Positions 1 to 7,723 of a stretch of 31,979 nucleotides of DNA are shown here, piece by piece. The stretch's first letter is position 1. Each line of letters begins with the position of its first letter. The DNA lies in NCBI GenBank assembly GCA_017552165.1, contig JAFZCF010000124.1:1-31979 (forward strand). Direction: 5' to 3'. The notes beneath the pieces are model-generated. The model was not told the origin of the DNA, ran no database searches, and was given only the letters and a program-made list of their open reading frames with translations. The DNA is from Clostridia bacterium (GTDB lineage: Bacteria > Bacillota_A > Clostridia > Oscillospirales > CAG-272). Position numbers and translations under genes: made by a program.

Positions 1-266
1 CCGTCGAGACTGTCGTCCTCAAACGCTATGTCAAAATGGATTATCCTTCCCGAAAAGCCCTCGTCGAACCCGCAGACCACGCCCGGCCTCAGGAAAACTA
101 TATCGTGTTTTGCTATGAGATAGTACTGCCCGTCGTAAAGCAGAGAAAAATCGTCTCCGTCACAGATCGCTATGACATAGTCGAGACCGACGGTACCATC
201 CGGGGTGGATCTTATCTCGCCGCTCCTCGCGGCCCTCACGTATGGGCTGAACAAATTGACGTTCAT
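1..266 (-). CDS. AraC-family regulator, N-terminal part (truncated by window edge)
   Basis: Only the first 88 codons are inside the window; the rest lies beyond base 1. The start is the ATG at 264-266, with an in-frame TGA just upstream. The visible protein begins MNVNLFSPYVRAA and continues with alternating short beta strands (FSLLYDGQYYLIAKHDIVFL, then RPGVVCGF and RIIHFDIAF). This pattern fits the cupin-like sugar-sensing arm of AraC-type regulators, where RPG..C/H.. precedes a W/I-H-F-DI strand. The DNA-binding half is not visible, so the family call is an inference from the sensor domain. It is transcribed divergently from the decarboxylase operon and its promoter abuts that operon's promoter, which would fit a local regulator. 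Another cupin protein is possible. Confidence 0.55.
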   Translation of the reverse strand, partial: MNVNLFSPYVRAARSGEIRSTPDGTVGLDYVIAICDGDDFSLLYDGQYYLIAKHDIVFLRPGVVCGFDEGFSGRIIHFDIAFEDDSLD

Positions 267-324
267 TTCAAATCATCCGTTCCGCGCCGTCCGCCGGCGC
301 ATTTTTTACGTACATAACCAGTTT

Positions 325-353
325 ATTTTACCATAATATCCGAAATAAATCAA
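325..353 (-). promoter_or_regulatory. Sigma-A-type promoter of the AraC-like gene
   Basis: On the - strand, TTGATT (348-353) is followed after 17 bases by TAAAAT (325-330). It reads towards the start codon at 266. The -35 box lies only 9 bases from the -35 box of the divergent decarboxylase promoter. Confidence 0.55.
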
Positions 354-362
354 CGGTAAATC

Positions 363-391
363 TTGACAAACTTTCGCTGCGGTGGTATAAT
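363..391 (+). promoter_or_regulatory. Sigma-A promoter of the sodium-pump decarboxylase operon
   Basis: A perfect consensus TTGACA (363-368), a 17-base spacer and TATAAT (386-391) stand 53 bases upstream of the gamma-subunit start. The -10 box is preceded by GGTGG, as in several other promoters of this window. Confidence 0.85.
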
Positions 392-444
392 GTAAAATGT
401 GAAGAATGTGTTTTTTTCACAAAAAACGTTTTTACGGAGGCGTT

Positions 445-726
445 ATGTATAAGATAGTTCTGACCGTTCTGCTGGGACTCGGCACGGTCGCCGTGAGCCT
501 TGTCATCCTGATAGGCGTCATAAAACTGCTGCACGTTATCATCTCGGCTTTTGAAAAAAGACGCACCGCACGGAAAGACGTTTTGCCGCCCTCACCGGGG
601 ATACCGGGCAGGGGCGCTCCTGATATCGACCACGGGACACTCGTCGCGCTTATATCAGCCGCGATAGCCGAACAGCTCGGCAGCGACGTTTCGGCAATAA
701 GGATAGTATCAATCAAAAAAATCTGA
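445..726 (+). CDS. oadG: Sodium-pump decarboxylase gamma subunit (OadG-like)
   Basis: A 93-residue protein starting MYKIVLTVLLGLG, with ATG 445 preceded by GGAGG at 436-440; an upstream in-frame start would lack a ribosome binding site. One hydrophobic segment (about residues 4-27) is followed by a basic stretch (EKRRTARK) and a Pro/Gly-rich linker, then a short tail beginning HGTLVALISAAIAEQLG that ends with a basic KK pair. This is the layout of the small OadG/MmdD subunit, which holds the carboxyltransferase and the membrane beta subunit together in biotin-dependent Na+-pumping decarboxylases. It is the first gene of a four-subunit operon, 13 bases before the biotin carrier. Small gamma subunits diverge quickly, so the assignment leans on neighbours as well as topology. 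Confidence 0.8.
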   Translation: MYKIVLTVLLGLGTVAVSLVILIGVIKLLHVIISAFEKRRTARKDVLPPSPGIPGRGAPDIDHGTLVALISAAIAEQLGSDVSAIRIVSIKKI

Positions 727-739
727 AACGGGGGACACC

Positions 740-1081
740 ATGAAAAAGTACAAAATCGTGATAAACGGAACAGAATATGAAGTTGAAATAGAAGAGATCG
801 ACGCCTCGGAAGCGGCACACTCCTCGCCGTCCGTCAGTCCCGCCGAAGATAAATCATCGCAGCAGGACGGCGGAAACGCCGTGAAAGCCCCGATACCGGG
901 CACAGTCCTCAGGATCAGCCGGGGCGAAGGCGTGTCCGTCAAAGCGGGCGACGTCCTCCTCGTCCTCGAATCGATGAAAATGGAAAACGAGATCGTTTCT
1001 CCGTCTAACGGAGTCGTGAGTTATAAGGTATCAAAGGGTGCCGCGGTCGCCGCGGGCGACGTCCTCTGCGTCATAAAGTGA
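740..1081 (+). CDS. Biotin carboxyl carrier subunit of the decarboxylase
   Basis: A 113-residue protein. An N-terminal beta-rich start (MKKYKIVINGTEYEVEIEEI) is joined by a Ser/Asp/Gln-rich flexible linker (about residues 22-46) to a complete biotinyl-lipoyl domain. The biotinylation motif ESMKMEN is at residues 77-83, with Lys80 as the biotinylated lysine, and the domain's APIPGTV and AAGDVLCVIK strands are intact. It carries the carboxyl group from the alpha subunit to the membrane beta subunit. The biotin domain is separate here rather than fused to the C-terminus of the alpha subunit, as in methylmalonyl-CoA decarboxylase-type and many clostridial oxaloacetate decarboxylase operons. The next gene begins one base after its stop, implying translational coupling. 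Confidence 0.92.
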   Translation: MKKYKIVINGTEYEVEIEEIDASEAAHSSPSVSPAEDKSSQQDGGNAVKAPIPGTVLRISRGEGVSVKAGDVLLVLESMKMENEIVSPSNGVVSYKVSKGAAVAAGDVLCVIK

Positions 1082-1082
1082 T

Positions 1083-2276
1083 ATGAACGATATTCTTGAA
1101 CTCCTGCAAAACACGGGTTTTTATAAATTCGTGACTACCGACGGCGGATGGAAGAACCTCATCATGATAGCGATCGGCTTTTTCCTGCTCTATCTCGCGA
1201 TAGGCAGAAAATACGAGCCGCTGCTTCTTCTCCCGATCGCTTTCGGAATAATCCTGACCAATCTCCCGGGAGCCGAGATGTTCCACGCCGCGATATTTGA
1301 AAGCGGACACGTATCGTGGGAATATTTTGCCGGAGGCGGCGATATTACCCCCGGTCTGCTCGACTATCTCTATCTCGGAGTCAAACTCGGGATTTACCCC
1401 TGTCTGATATTCATCGGCATAGGGGCAATGACGGATTTCGGGCCGCTCATCGCCAATCCCTCCTCCCTTCTTCTCGGAGGCGCGGCTCAGCTCGGCATTT
1501 TCGTGACCTTCGTTGTCGCGGCGATAATCCCCGGCGGACTTTTCTCGCTTGAGCAGGCTGTGTCGATCGGTATCATCGGCGGAGCCGACGGACCTACGGC
1601 AATATACACGACGTCAAAGCTCGCCCCCGAGCTGCTCGGTCCGATAGCCATCGCGGCGTATACCTACATGGCGTTCGTGCCGATGATACAGCCGCCCATC
1701 ATGCGGCTCCTCACGACCGAAAAAGAGCGCCGCATCGAGATGAAACCTGTCGAAAACGTGGGAAAGAAAGAAAAAATAATCTTCCCGATCGTCGTGACGG
1801 TTTTCGTCTCGCTCCTCATACCTGACGCCGCTCCCCTCGTCGGATGTCTCATGCTCGGAAACCTCCTTAAAGAATGCGGAGTGACCGACAGACTGTCAAA
1901 AACCGTTCAGAACGAACTTTGCAACATAGTTACGATATTCCTCGGGATTTCGGTCGGCGCGACAGCGACGGGAGCCAGTTTCCTCAATCTCAAAACGCTT
2001 TTCATCATCGTCCTCGGCGTGGTCGCCTTCGGGATGGGAAGCGCGGGCGGCGTGCTCCTCGCGAAGTTCCTGAATCTTTTCAGAAAGAACAAGATCAACC
2101 CGCTTATAGGTTCGGCAGGCGTTTCGGCGGTCCCCATGGCGGCGAGAGTCTCGCAGCTTGAAGGCCAGAAGGCGAATCCCAAAAACTTCCTGCTGATGAA
2201 CGCAATGGGCGCAAACGTCGCGGGGGTCATCGGTTCGGCGATCGCCGCCGGCGTGCTTATCGCGATATTCGGCTGA
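1083..2276 (+). CDS. oadB: Sodium-pump decarboxylase beta subunit (OadB family)
   Basis: A 397-residue, strongly hydrophobic protein with about ten membrane segments, the usual length for the OadB/GcdB/MmdB family. It decarboxylates carboxybiotin and couples this to export of Na+. The family signature GIIGGADGPTAIY is present at about residues 163-175; Asp169 corresponds to the essential aspartate of the Klebsiella beta subunit. A second conserved region (about residues 295-308, GATATGASFLNLKT) matches the other Na+-binding part of the family. The gene starts one base after the biotin carrier and is followed after 21 bases by the carboxyltransferase subunit. The beta subunit alone does not tell which acid is decarboxylated; the alpha subunit points to oxaloacetate. 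Confidence 0.93.
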   Translation: MNDILELLQNTGFYKFVTTDGGWKNLIMIAIGFFLLYLAIGRKYEPLLLLPIAFGIILTNLPGAEMFHAAIFESGHVSWEYFAGGGDITPGLLDYLYLGVKLGIYPCLIFIGIGAMTDFGPLIANPSSLLLGGAAQLGIFVTFVVAAIIPGGLFSLEQAVSIGIIGGADGPTAIYTTSKLAPELLGPIAIAAYTYMAFVPMIQPPIMRLLTTEKERRIEMKPVENVGKKEKIIFPIVVTVFVSLLIPDAAPLVGCLMLGNLLKECGVTDRLSKTVQNELCNIVTIFLGISVGATATGASFLNLKTLFIIVLGVVAFGMGSAGGVLLAKFLNLFRKNKINPLIGSAGVSAVPMAARVSQLEGQKANPKNFLLMNAMGANVAGVIGSAIAAGVLIAIFG

Positions 2277-2297
2277 CGCCGACTGAAAGGCATAATA

Positions 2298-3749
2298 ATG
2301 GGCAAACTCTTAATTACCGACACGATTTTACGCGACGCTCATCAGTCTCATGCCGCGACGCGTATGCGGCTTGACGACATGCTTCCGGCATGCGAAAAGC
2401 TCGATTCAATCGGATACTGGTCCCTTGAATGCTGGGGCGGCGCGACGTTTGATTCCTGTATGAGGTTCCTCGACGAGGATCCGTGGATACGTCTCCGCAC
2501 GCTCAGGGAAGCGATGCCTAAAACAAAACTGCAGATGCTTCTCCGCGGCCAGAACCTCCTCGGATACAGGCATTACGCCGACGACGTCGTGACCGAATTC
2601 GTCAGAAAATCAGTCGAAAACGGCATTGACGTTATAAGGATATTCGACGCGCTCAACGACGTGCGCAATTTTGAAACTTGTATCAAATCGCTGAAAAGCG
2701 TGAGGATTTCTCATCCTTCCGCAGTATGCGAAACTGCGCTTTCGTACACCAAAAGCCCGGTACACAGCGAGGATTATTTCGTCGATCTCGCCGTCCGTCT
2801 CCAGAAAATGGGGGCCGACACGATATGCGTCAAGGACATGGCGAATCTTCTCCTCCCGATGGACGCATACAGTCTCGTAAAAAAGCTCAAGCAGGCCCTT
2901 GACATACCGGTCCACCTTCACACGCACAACACTACGGGGACGGGCGACATGGTGTACTTGATGGCTTCTCAAGCCGGAGTTGACATCGTTGACACCGCCC
3001 TCTCGCCGTTTGCCAACGGGACCTCACAGCCGGCGACCGAATCTCTCGTCGCCACGCTCAGAGGCACAGAGCGCGACACAGGGCTCGACCTCGCTTCCCT
3101 TTCCGAAATATCCGCCCATTTCCGAAAAGTCGCCGAAAAGATGCGCGCCGACGGACTGATAAATCCGAAGGTGTACATGGTAGATCCGAACACGCTCCTT
3201 TATCAGGTTCCGGGCGGAATGCTCTCAAACCTGATGAAACAGCTCAAGGACGTGGGCAGGGACGATCTCCTTCCCGAGGTCCTTGCCGAGGTGCCGCGGG
3301 TACGTGCCGATTTCGGATATCCGCCGCTCGTTACCCCGACGTCCCAGATAGTCGGGACTCAGGCGATGCTCAACGTAATGTCGGGCGAGCGCTATAAGCT
3401 TTTTTCTCAGGAATCCAAAGCCCTGCTGTCCGGGAATTACGGAAAACTGCCGGGAGAAGTCAACGAGGAAATCAGAAAAAGGGCGATCGGCGACGCTGAA
3501 CCCATAACATGCCGTCCCGCCGATCTCATCCGTCCGGAGCTTGAAAAAATGAAGGCGGACGCCTCGCACGTTGCAAAATGCGACGAGGACGTGCTGAGCT
3601 TTGCCCTCTTCCCCGAGGTTGCCGAGAAATTTCTCCGTAAGAGAAACGAGGGAACCGAATCGGTGAAGGACGTCCCCGAGATAAAAAAATCAGCCGCGCC
3701 GGACAACGGCGTACGCGTTCTTTACGTTGACGACAGATCCGTGAAATAA
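2298..3749 (+). CDS. oadA: Oxaloacetate decarboxylase alpha subunit (carboxyltransferase)
   Basis: A 483-residue cytoplasmic protein of the pyruvate carboxylase carboxyltransferase / OadA / transcarboxylase 5S family. It moves CO2 from the substrate to biotin. Seen directly: TDTILRDAHQS at the N-terminus (Asp13, metal ligand), the RGQNLLGYRHYADDVV segment, CVKDMANLL with Lys179 in the position of the carbamylated metal-binding lysine, and HLHTHNTTGTG with His208 and His210. The C-terminal third is the PYC/OADA helical domain (NLMKQLKDVG, VTPTSQIVGTQA). It lacks the fused C-terminal biotin domain of Klebsiella OadA, because the carrier is a separate gene. ATG 2298 follows a GAAAGG ribosome binding site. 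Pyruvate carboxylase subunit B is the main alternative, but the membrane beta subunit next door makes a decarboxylase pump far more likely. Confidence 0.9.
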   Translation: MGKLLITDTILRDAHQSHAATRMRLDDMLPACEKLDSIGYWSLECWGGATFDSCMRFLDEDPWIRLRTLREAMPKTKLQMLLRGQNLLGYRHYADDVVTEFVRKSVENGIDVIRIFDALNDVRNFETCIKSLKSVRISHPSAVCETALSYTKSPVHSEDYFVDLAVRLQKMGADTICVKDMANLLLPMDAYSLVKKLKQALDIPVHLHTHNTTGTGDMVYLMASQAGVDIVDTALSPFANGTSQPATESLVATLRGTERDTGLDLASLSEISAHFRKVAEKMRADGLINPKVYMVDPNTLLYQVPGGMLSNLMKQLKDVGRDDLLPEVLAEVPRVRADFGYPPLVTPTSQIVGTQAMLNVMSGERYKLFSQESKALLSGNYGKLPGEVNEEIRKRAIGDAEPITCRPADLIRPELEKMKADASHVAKCDEDVLSFALFPEVAEKFLRKRNEGTESVKDVPEIKKSAAPDNGVRVLYVDDRSVK

Positions 3750-3766
3750 TAACCGAGGAATCCCAT

Positions 3767-4843
3767 ATGCTTTTGTCACAGCTTTCTACGCCGGCACTCG
3801 TTCTCGACGGCGAAAAATTCAGAAAAAATCTGAAAACCATGAGCGCTCTTCTCGCGGGATCGGACGTTTCGCTCAGACCTCACTACAAATCCAATAAATG
3901 CTCGGCGATCGCGCACATGCAGATCGAAAGCGGCGCAAAAGGCATGACCTGCGCAAAGATCAGCGAGGCCGAGGATCTCATCACGTCGGGAATATCTGAC
4001 GTCCTGATTGCCAACCAGATCGTTGACGGCTCAAAGATCCGCCGCGCGGCCGAGCTTGCGCTTATGTGCAGACTGACCGTATGCGCCGACAGCGCGGAAA
4101 ATCTGAAAGAGCTCTCGGAAGCCGCGGTCCGCGTCGGCTCCGTTATCCACGTTCTGATAGAATTCGATATCGGAATGTGCAGATGCGGCGTCACCGAACC
4201 GGAGGCCTTCGTCCGCCTCGCAGAGCTCGCCCGTTCCCTGCCCGGACTTGAATTCGACGGGATACAGGCGTACGCGGGGCACGCCTCTCACGTTATTGAC
4301 GGAAAAGAGCGACTTGCCTGCGCGGAGAAATCGCTCGCCGCGCTCAACGCTCTCAGAGAAAAGCTCGCGGAGGAAAACATTCCGGTCGGGACGATCTCCG
4401 GCGGGAGCACCGGCACCTCGCTCATAGTTTCAAAGCTGAACGGAATATACACAGAACTCCAGGCGGGGAGCTACATTTTCATGGATTCGACCTATGAAAA
4501 GCTCGGCCTCCCATTTGAAAATTCGCTTTTCGTCATCTCGACGGTCGTCAGCGCGCGTCCGGGGCTTACCGTCCTTGACGTAGGAGCAAAAGGGCTGGGC
4601 GCCGATCAGGACGAGCCGTTCTGCATCACTCCCGACGGGCGCAGAATCGCGGCCGACAGCGTCGAACTCAACGAGGAACATCTCAAGCTTTTCGGTGAAA
4701 CAGGACTCAAGGTCGGGGACAGAGTGCTCGTCGTTCCCGGTCACTGCTGCACTACCGTTAATCTTTATGATCTCATTTACGTCTATGAAGGCGAAAAGAT
4801 CGTCGACAGGTTTGCGGTAACGGCGAGAGGAAAATCGGTCTGA
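3767..4843 (+). CDS. PLP-dependent D-threonine aldolase / D-serine or 3-hydroxyaspartate dehydratase family enzyme
   Basis: A 358-residue protein of the alanine-racemase-fold (type III PLP) D-threonine aldolase/DSD1 family. The N-terminus has the substrate-entry strand TPALVLDGEKF and the motif RPHYKSNK, where Lys41 fits the PLP-binding lysine. Near the C-terminus VPGHCCTTVNLYD carries His326 and Cys328, the pair that binds the divalent metal in this family. Known reactions are retro-aldol cleavage of D-threonine, dehydration of D-serine to pyruvate, and dehydration of D-threo-3-hydroxyaspartate to oxaloacetate; sequence by eye does not separate them. It follows the decarboxylase alpha gene after 17 bases with GAGGAA upstream of ATG 3767, and no promoter is seen between them, so it is probably the last gene of that operon. 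That makes a product feeding oxaloacetate attractive, but this is inference. Confidence 0.85.
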   Translation: MLLSQLSTPALVLDGEKFRKNLKTMSALLAGSDVSLRPHYKSNKCSAIAHMQIESGAKGMTCAKISEAEDLITSGISDVLIANQIVDGSKIRRAAELALMCRLTVCADSAENLKELSEAAVRVGSVIHVLIEFDIGMCRCGVTEPEAFVRLAELARSLPGLEFDGIQAYAGHASHVIDGKERLACAEKSLAALNALREKLAEENIPVGTISGGSTGTSLIVSKLNGIYTELQAGSYIFMDSTYEKLGLPFENSLFVISTVVSARPGLTVLDVGAKGLGADQDEPFCITPDGRRIAADSVELNEEHLKLFGETGLKVGDRVLVVPGHCCTTVNLYDLIYVYEGEKIVDRFAVTARGKSV

Positions 4844-4898
4844 CGCCCGACCGCAACGCAAAAATGAAATCGCGGAAGGTCAATCCTTCAAAAAGCTA

Positions 4899-4927
4899 TT
4901 GACAAACCGCATTTCAGGTAGTATAAT
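4899..4927 (+). promoter_or_regulatory. Sigma-A promoter of the serC operon
   Basis: Perfect TTGACA (4899-4904), 17-base spacer and TATAAT (4922-4927), 42 bases upstream of the serC start. It separates serC from the decarboxylase operon although both read on the + strand. Confidence 0.85.
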
Positions 4928-4969
4928 TGGCAGAGTTTACCATAAGATTATTCAAAAGGAGACCAGGTC

Positions 4970-6061
4970 ATGAACAGGGTTTACAATTTTTCGGCAGGTC
5001 CGTCGATGCTTCCGCTCAGCGTGCTCGAACGCGCGCAGAGAGAGCTCGTATGTTACGGGGACAGCGGGATGTCCGTCATGGAAATGAGCCACAGATCGCC
5101 CGAATACGACGCGATCATTAAAAAAGCTCAGGCGGATATCCGGACTCTCATGTCCATACCGGACAACTACAAGGTGCTTTTCATGCAGGGCGGCGCCTCC
5201 ACGGTGTTCGCATCCGTTTGTTATAATCTTCTGACGGGATCGAAAAAAGCGGATTATATCGTAACCGGACAGTTCTCCAAAAAAGCGTACAAAGAGGCGC
5301 AGAAATACGGAGATATCCGTCTCGCCGCCTCGTCCGAAGACAAGAACAATACTTATATCCCTCGTGTCGAACGCGGTGATTTCCGCCCCGACGCGGACTA
5401 CGTGCACATCTGCTTCAACAACACGATTTACGGTACGAAATACGATTACATACCCGACACCGGCGACATCCCGCTCGTCGCGGATATGTCCTCGTGTATC
5501 CTCTCCGAGCCGATTGACGTGACGAAATTCGGCGTAATCTACGCGGGCGCTCAGAAGAACGTGGCGCCGGCGGGGCTCACGATCGTCATCGTCCGCGAGG
5601 ATCTGCTCGGAAAATGCCGTCCCGACACGCCGGCAATGTTCGACTGGAAACTGATTTCCGACAACGACTCGATGTACAATACTCCTCCCTGCTATCCGAT
5701 TTACGTGGCCGGGCTCGTCTTTGAGGATCTGCTCGCAAACGGGGGACTGGAAGCCAAAAAAGAGTACAACGTACGCAAGGCGGCGATACTTTACGATTAC
5801 CTCGACTCGCAGAGCTATTATATCGCTCCTGTCGAAAAGAGCGCCCGCTCCATGATGAACGTGACCTTCGTGACCGGAGATCCGGATCTCGACAAAAAAT
5901 TTGCTTCGGAAGCCGGAAAAGATGGTCTGAAAAACGTAAAGGGACACCGTTCTGTCGGCGGCATGCGAGCGTCGATCTACAACGCCATGCCTACGGAAGG
6001 CGTTGAGAAACTCGTCGCCTTTATGAAAAAATTTGCTGAGGAGAACCCGAAAAATGCCTGA
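4970..6061 (+). CDS. serC: Phosphoserine aminotransferase
   Basis: A 363-residue protein, the usual length. It transfers the amino group of glutamate to 3-phosphohydroxypyruvate in serine biosynthesis. The N-terminus YNFSAGPSMLPLSVLERA and the following MSVMEMSHRSPEY are hallmark SerC sequences. The PLP lysine lies in VIYAGAQKNVAPAGLT, and the phosphate-binding C-terminal motif GHRSVGGMRASIYNAMP is intact. The start ATG 4970 has AAAGGAGA at 4955-4962. It is the first gene after a strong promoter and overlaps serA by 8 bases (ATGCCTGA), so both steps are made together. Confidence 0.97.
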   Translation: MNRVYNFSAGPSMLPLSVLERAQRELVCYGDSGMSVMEMSHRSPEYDAIIKKAQADIRTLMSIPDNYKVLFMQGGASTVFASVCYNLLTGSKKADYIVTGQFSKKAYKEAQKYGDIRLAASSEDKNNTYIPRVERGDFRPDADYVHICFNNTIYGTKYDYIPDTGDIPLVADMSSCILSEPIDVTKFGVIYAGAQKNVAPAGLTIVIVREDLLGKCRPDTPAMFDWKLISDNDSMYNTPPCYPIYVAGLVFEDLLANGGLEAKKEYNVRKAAILYDYLDSQSYYIAPVEKSARSMMNVTFVTGDPDLDKKFASEAGKDGLKNVKGHRSVGGMRASIYNAMPTEGVEKLVAFMKKFAEENPKNA

Positions 6062-7226
6062 AAAGTTTAAAATCCAGCTGCTCAACAACATCGCTCAGGT
6101 CGGTCTTGACGGCTTTGAAAAAGAAAAATTCGAGTACTCAAAGGAAGAAAACGATCCCGACGCGGTGCTCGTCCGCTCGGCAGACATGCACGAAATGAAG
6201 TTCGGCAGCCGCCTCGCCGCCATAGGCAGGGCCGGAGCAGGTGTCAACAACATTCCTCTGTCGGAATGCGCAGAACATGGTATCGTCGTTTTCAACACCC
6301 CCGGCGCGAACGCAAACGGCGTTAAGGAACTCACGATCGCCGCTCTGCTCCTCGCCTCCCGCGGGATCATCGGCGGGGTCGAATGGGCAAAATCCCATCA
6401 AGGCGAAACCGGCGTCGCCAAGCTCGCCGAAAAGGAAAAATCCCGCTTCGCGGGGTGCGAGATCGAGGGAAAACGCCTCGGGGTCATCGGCCTCGGCGCC
6501 ATCGGCGGTCTCGTGGCAAACGCCGCCAAGAGTCTCGGCATGAAGGTCATAGGATGCGATCCGTTCATTACAGTCGAGGCGGCATGGGGGCTTTCTCGTT
6601 CTATCGAAAAAGCCGCCGACTATGACGAAATATTCGCGACGAGTGATTATATTACCCTCCACGTGCCGGCCACGCCCGACACCAAGGGTATGATAAACGC
6701 TGACACGATATCCAAGATGAAGGACGGCGTCCGCATTATAAACCTTGCGAGGGCCGACCTTGTTGATTCAAAAGCGATCATCGACGGGATAAAATCCGGT
6801 AAAATCGCCGCCTACGTGACTGATTTCATAACCGACGATCTCATCGGAGCGGACGAAAAGATCATCTGCATCCCTCATCTCGGCGCCTCGACCGAGGAAT
6901 CGGAGGACAAATGCGCCATCATGGCCGTACGCGAAATATCCGAGTATCTCAAGAACGGAAACATAACCCATTCGGTGAATTTCCCCGACGCTTCCCTTCC
7001 GCATACCGGAAATGCGCGTATATGCGTACTGCACCGCAACGTATCCGGGGTTATTTCCAAAATAACCGCCGCCATAGCCGATGAAAAGATAAATATCGAG
7101 AACTTCATCAGCCGTTCGCGCGGAGATTACGCTTACGCGATTTTTGAAACCAACAGCAAGGTTTCCGACGAAGCGGTCGCCAAGCTTGCGTCGCTCGACG
7201 AAACGATAAGAATCCGCTGTATATGA
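6054..7226 (+). CDS. serA: D-3-phosphoglycerate dehydrogenase with C-terminal ACT domain
   Basis: A 390-residue protein that oxidises 3-phosphoglycerate with NAD+, the first step of serine synthesis. I chose ATG 6054 because the upstream in-frame ATG at 6033 lies deep in serC and 6054 has GAGGAG 10 bases upstream. The substrate-loop GRAGAGVNNIP (residues 59-68), the Rossmann motif GLGAIG (146-151), catalytic Arg233 in NLARADLVD and His275 in IPHLGASTEES are present. The usual catalytic Glu position appears as Asp (Asp262 in TDFITDDLIG). An ACT domain (about residues 322-390, ARICVLHRNVSGVISKIT) suggests serine or another amino acid as a feedback effector. It belongs to the shorter, roughly 390-residue clostridial type. 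Its stop overlaps the next start by ATGA. Confidence 0.95.
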   Translation: MPEKFKIQLLNNIAQVGLDGFEKEKFEYSKEENDPDAVLVRSADMHEMKFGSRLAAIGRAGAGVNNIPLSECAEHGIVVFNTPGANANGVKELTIAALLLASRGIIGGVEWAKSHQGETGVAKLAEKEKSRFAGCEIEGKRLGVIGLGAIGGLVANAAKSLGMKVIGCDPFITVEAAWGLSRSIEKAADYDEIFATSDYITLHVPATPDTKGMINADTISKMKDGVRIINLARADLVDSKAIIDGIKSGKIAAYVTDFITDDLIGADEKIICIPHLGASTEESEDKCAIMAVREISEYLKNGNITHSVNFPDASLPHTGNARICVLHRNVSGVISKITAAIADEKINIENFISRSRGDYAYAIFETNSKVSDEAVAKLASLDETIRIRCI

Positions 7227-7723
7227 AGCACGGGGCGCTTATCCTGATTTCTGATAACGTTTACGGAAAAACAGGAGGCCACGACGCGGCGTATTCAATG
7301 ATAAAGGAAGTCCTCGGGAACGGATGCGAGATAAAAAAAACCGAACTCGGAGCGCCTTATATCGAAGGATCGGAAAAACATATTTCCGTTTCACACTCGT
7401 CGGCTCTTATCGTATGCGCGATATCTGACGTCCCGATAGGCGTCGATACCGAACCGCGCGACAGAAAAGTACCGGAAAACGTCGTTTCCCGGATAACGGG
7501 AAAGGTCGATCCCGACCCCGTCGTCGGATGGACCAAAATAGAGTCTTCGCTCAAGCTTTTCGGGCACGGGCTCGACCGTATACGTGACTGCGACGAATTC
7601 ATCGCGTCGTCAAATCACACGGTAAGATTCATCAACGGCAGCGTCGTGACCGTCGCGACGAAAAAAGAAGACGGGAAGGTCGCGGTCATGTTCAAGACCG
7701 TCGAGGAGGAAAAAAAGGAATGA
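7223..7723 (+). CDS. Compact 4'-phosphopantetheinyl transferase-like protein
   Basis: A 166-residue protein with a recognisable but divergent Sfp/AcpS-type core. Visible elements in order: GAPYIEGSEKHISVSHSS (residues 43-60, like the GKPY...F.LSHS element), IGVDTEP (Asp75 and Glu77, the metal-binding D-x-E of GIDIE) and WTKIESSLKLFGHGL (Trp103, Glu107, Lys111, like WT.KEAYLK..G.GL). These are the catalytic residues that transfer phosphopantetheine from CoA to a carrier protein serine. It is shorter than Sfp (about 220-240) and longer than AcpS (about 120), apparently with a reduced first half. It is translationally coupled on both sides (ATGA overlaps with serA and yhbY). The carrier-protein partner is not in the window. 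The call comes from motif reading by eye, not a search. Confidence 0.72.
   Translation: MKHGALILISDNVYGKTGGHDAAYSMIKEVLGNGCEIKKTELGAPYIEGSEKHISVSHSSALIVCAISDVPIGVDTEPRDRKVPENVVSRITGKVDPDPVVGWTKIESSLKLFGHGLDRIRDCDEFIASSNHTVRFINGSVVTVATKKEDGKVAVMFKTVEEEKKE

Noticed and set aside
284..309. A terminator-like hairpin (GCGCCG/CGGCGC followed by T6) on the + strand
   Set aside because: No + strand gene precedes it. It lies in the leader of the - strand AraC-like gene and has only a 6-bp stem, so it was not called a terminator.
4952..6091. A 379-codon open frame on the - strand opposite serC
   Set aside because: serC has full family motifs, promoter and ribosome binding site; the antisense frame has none of these.
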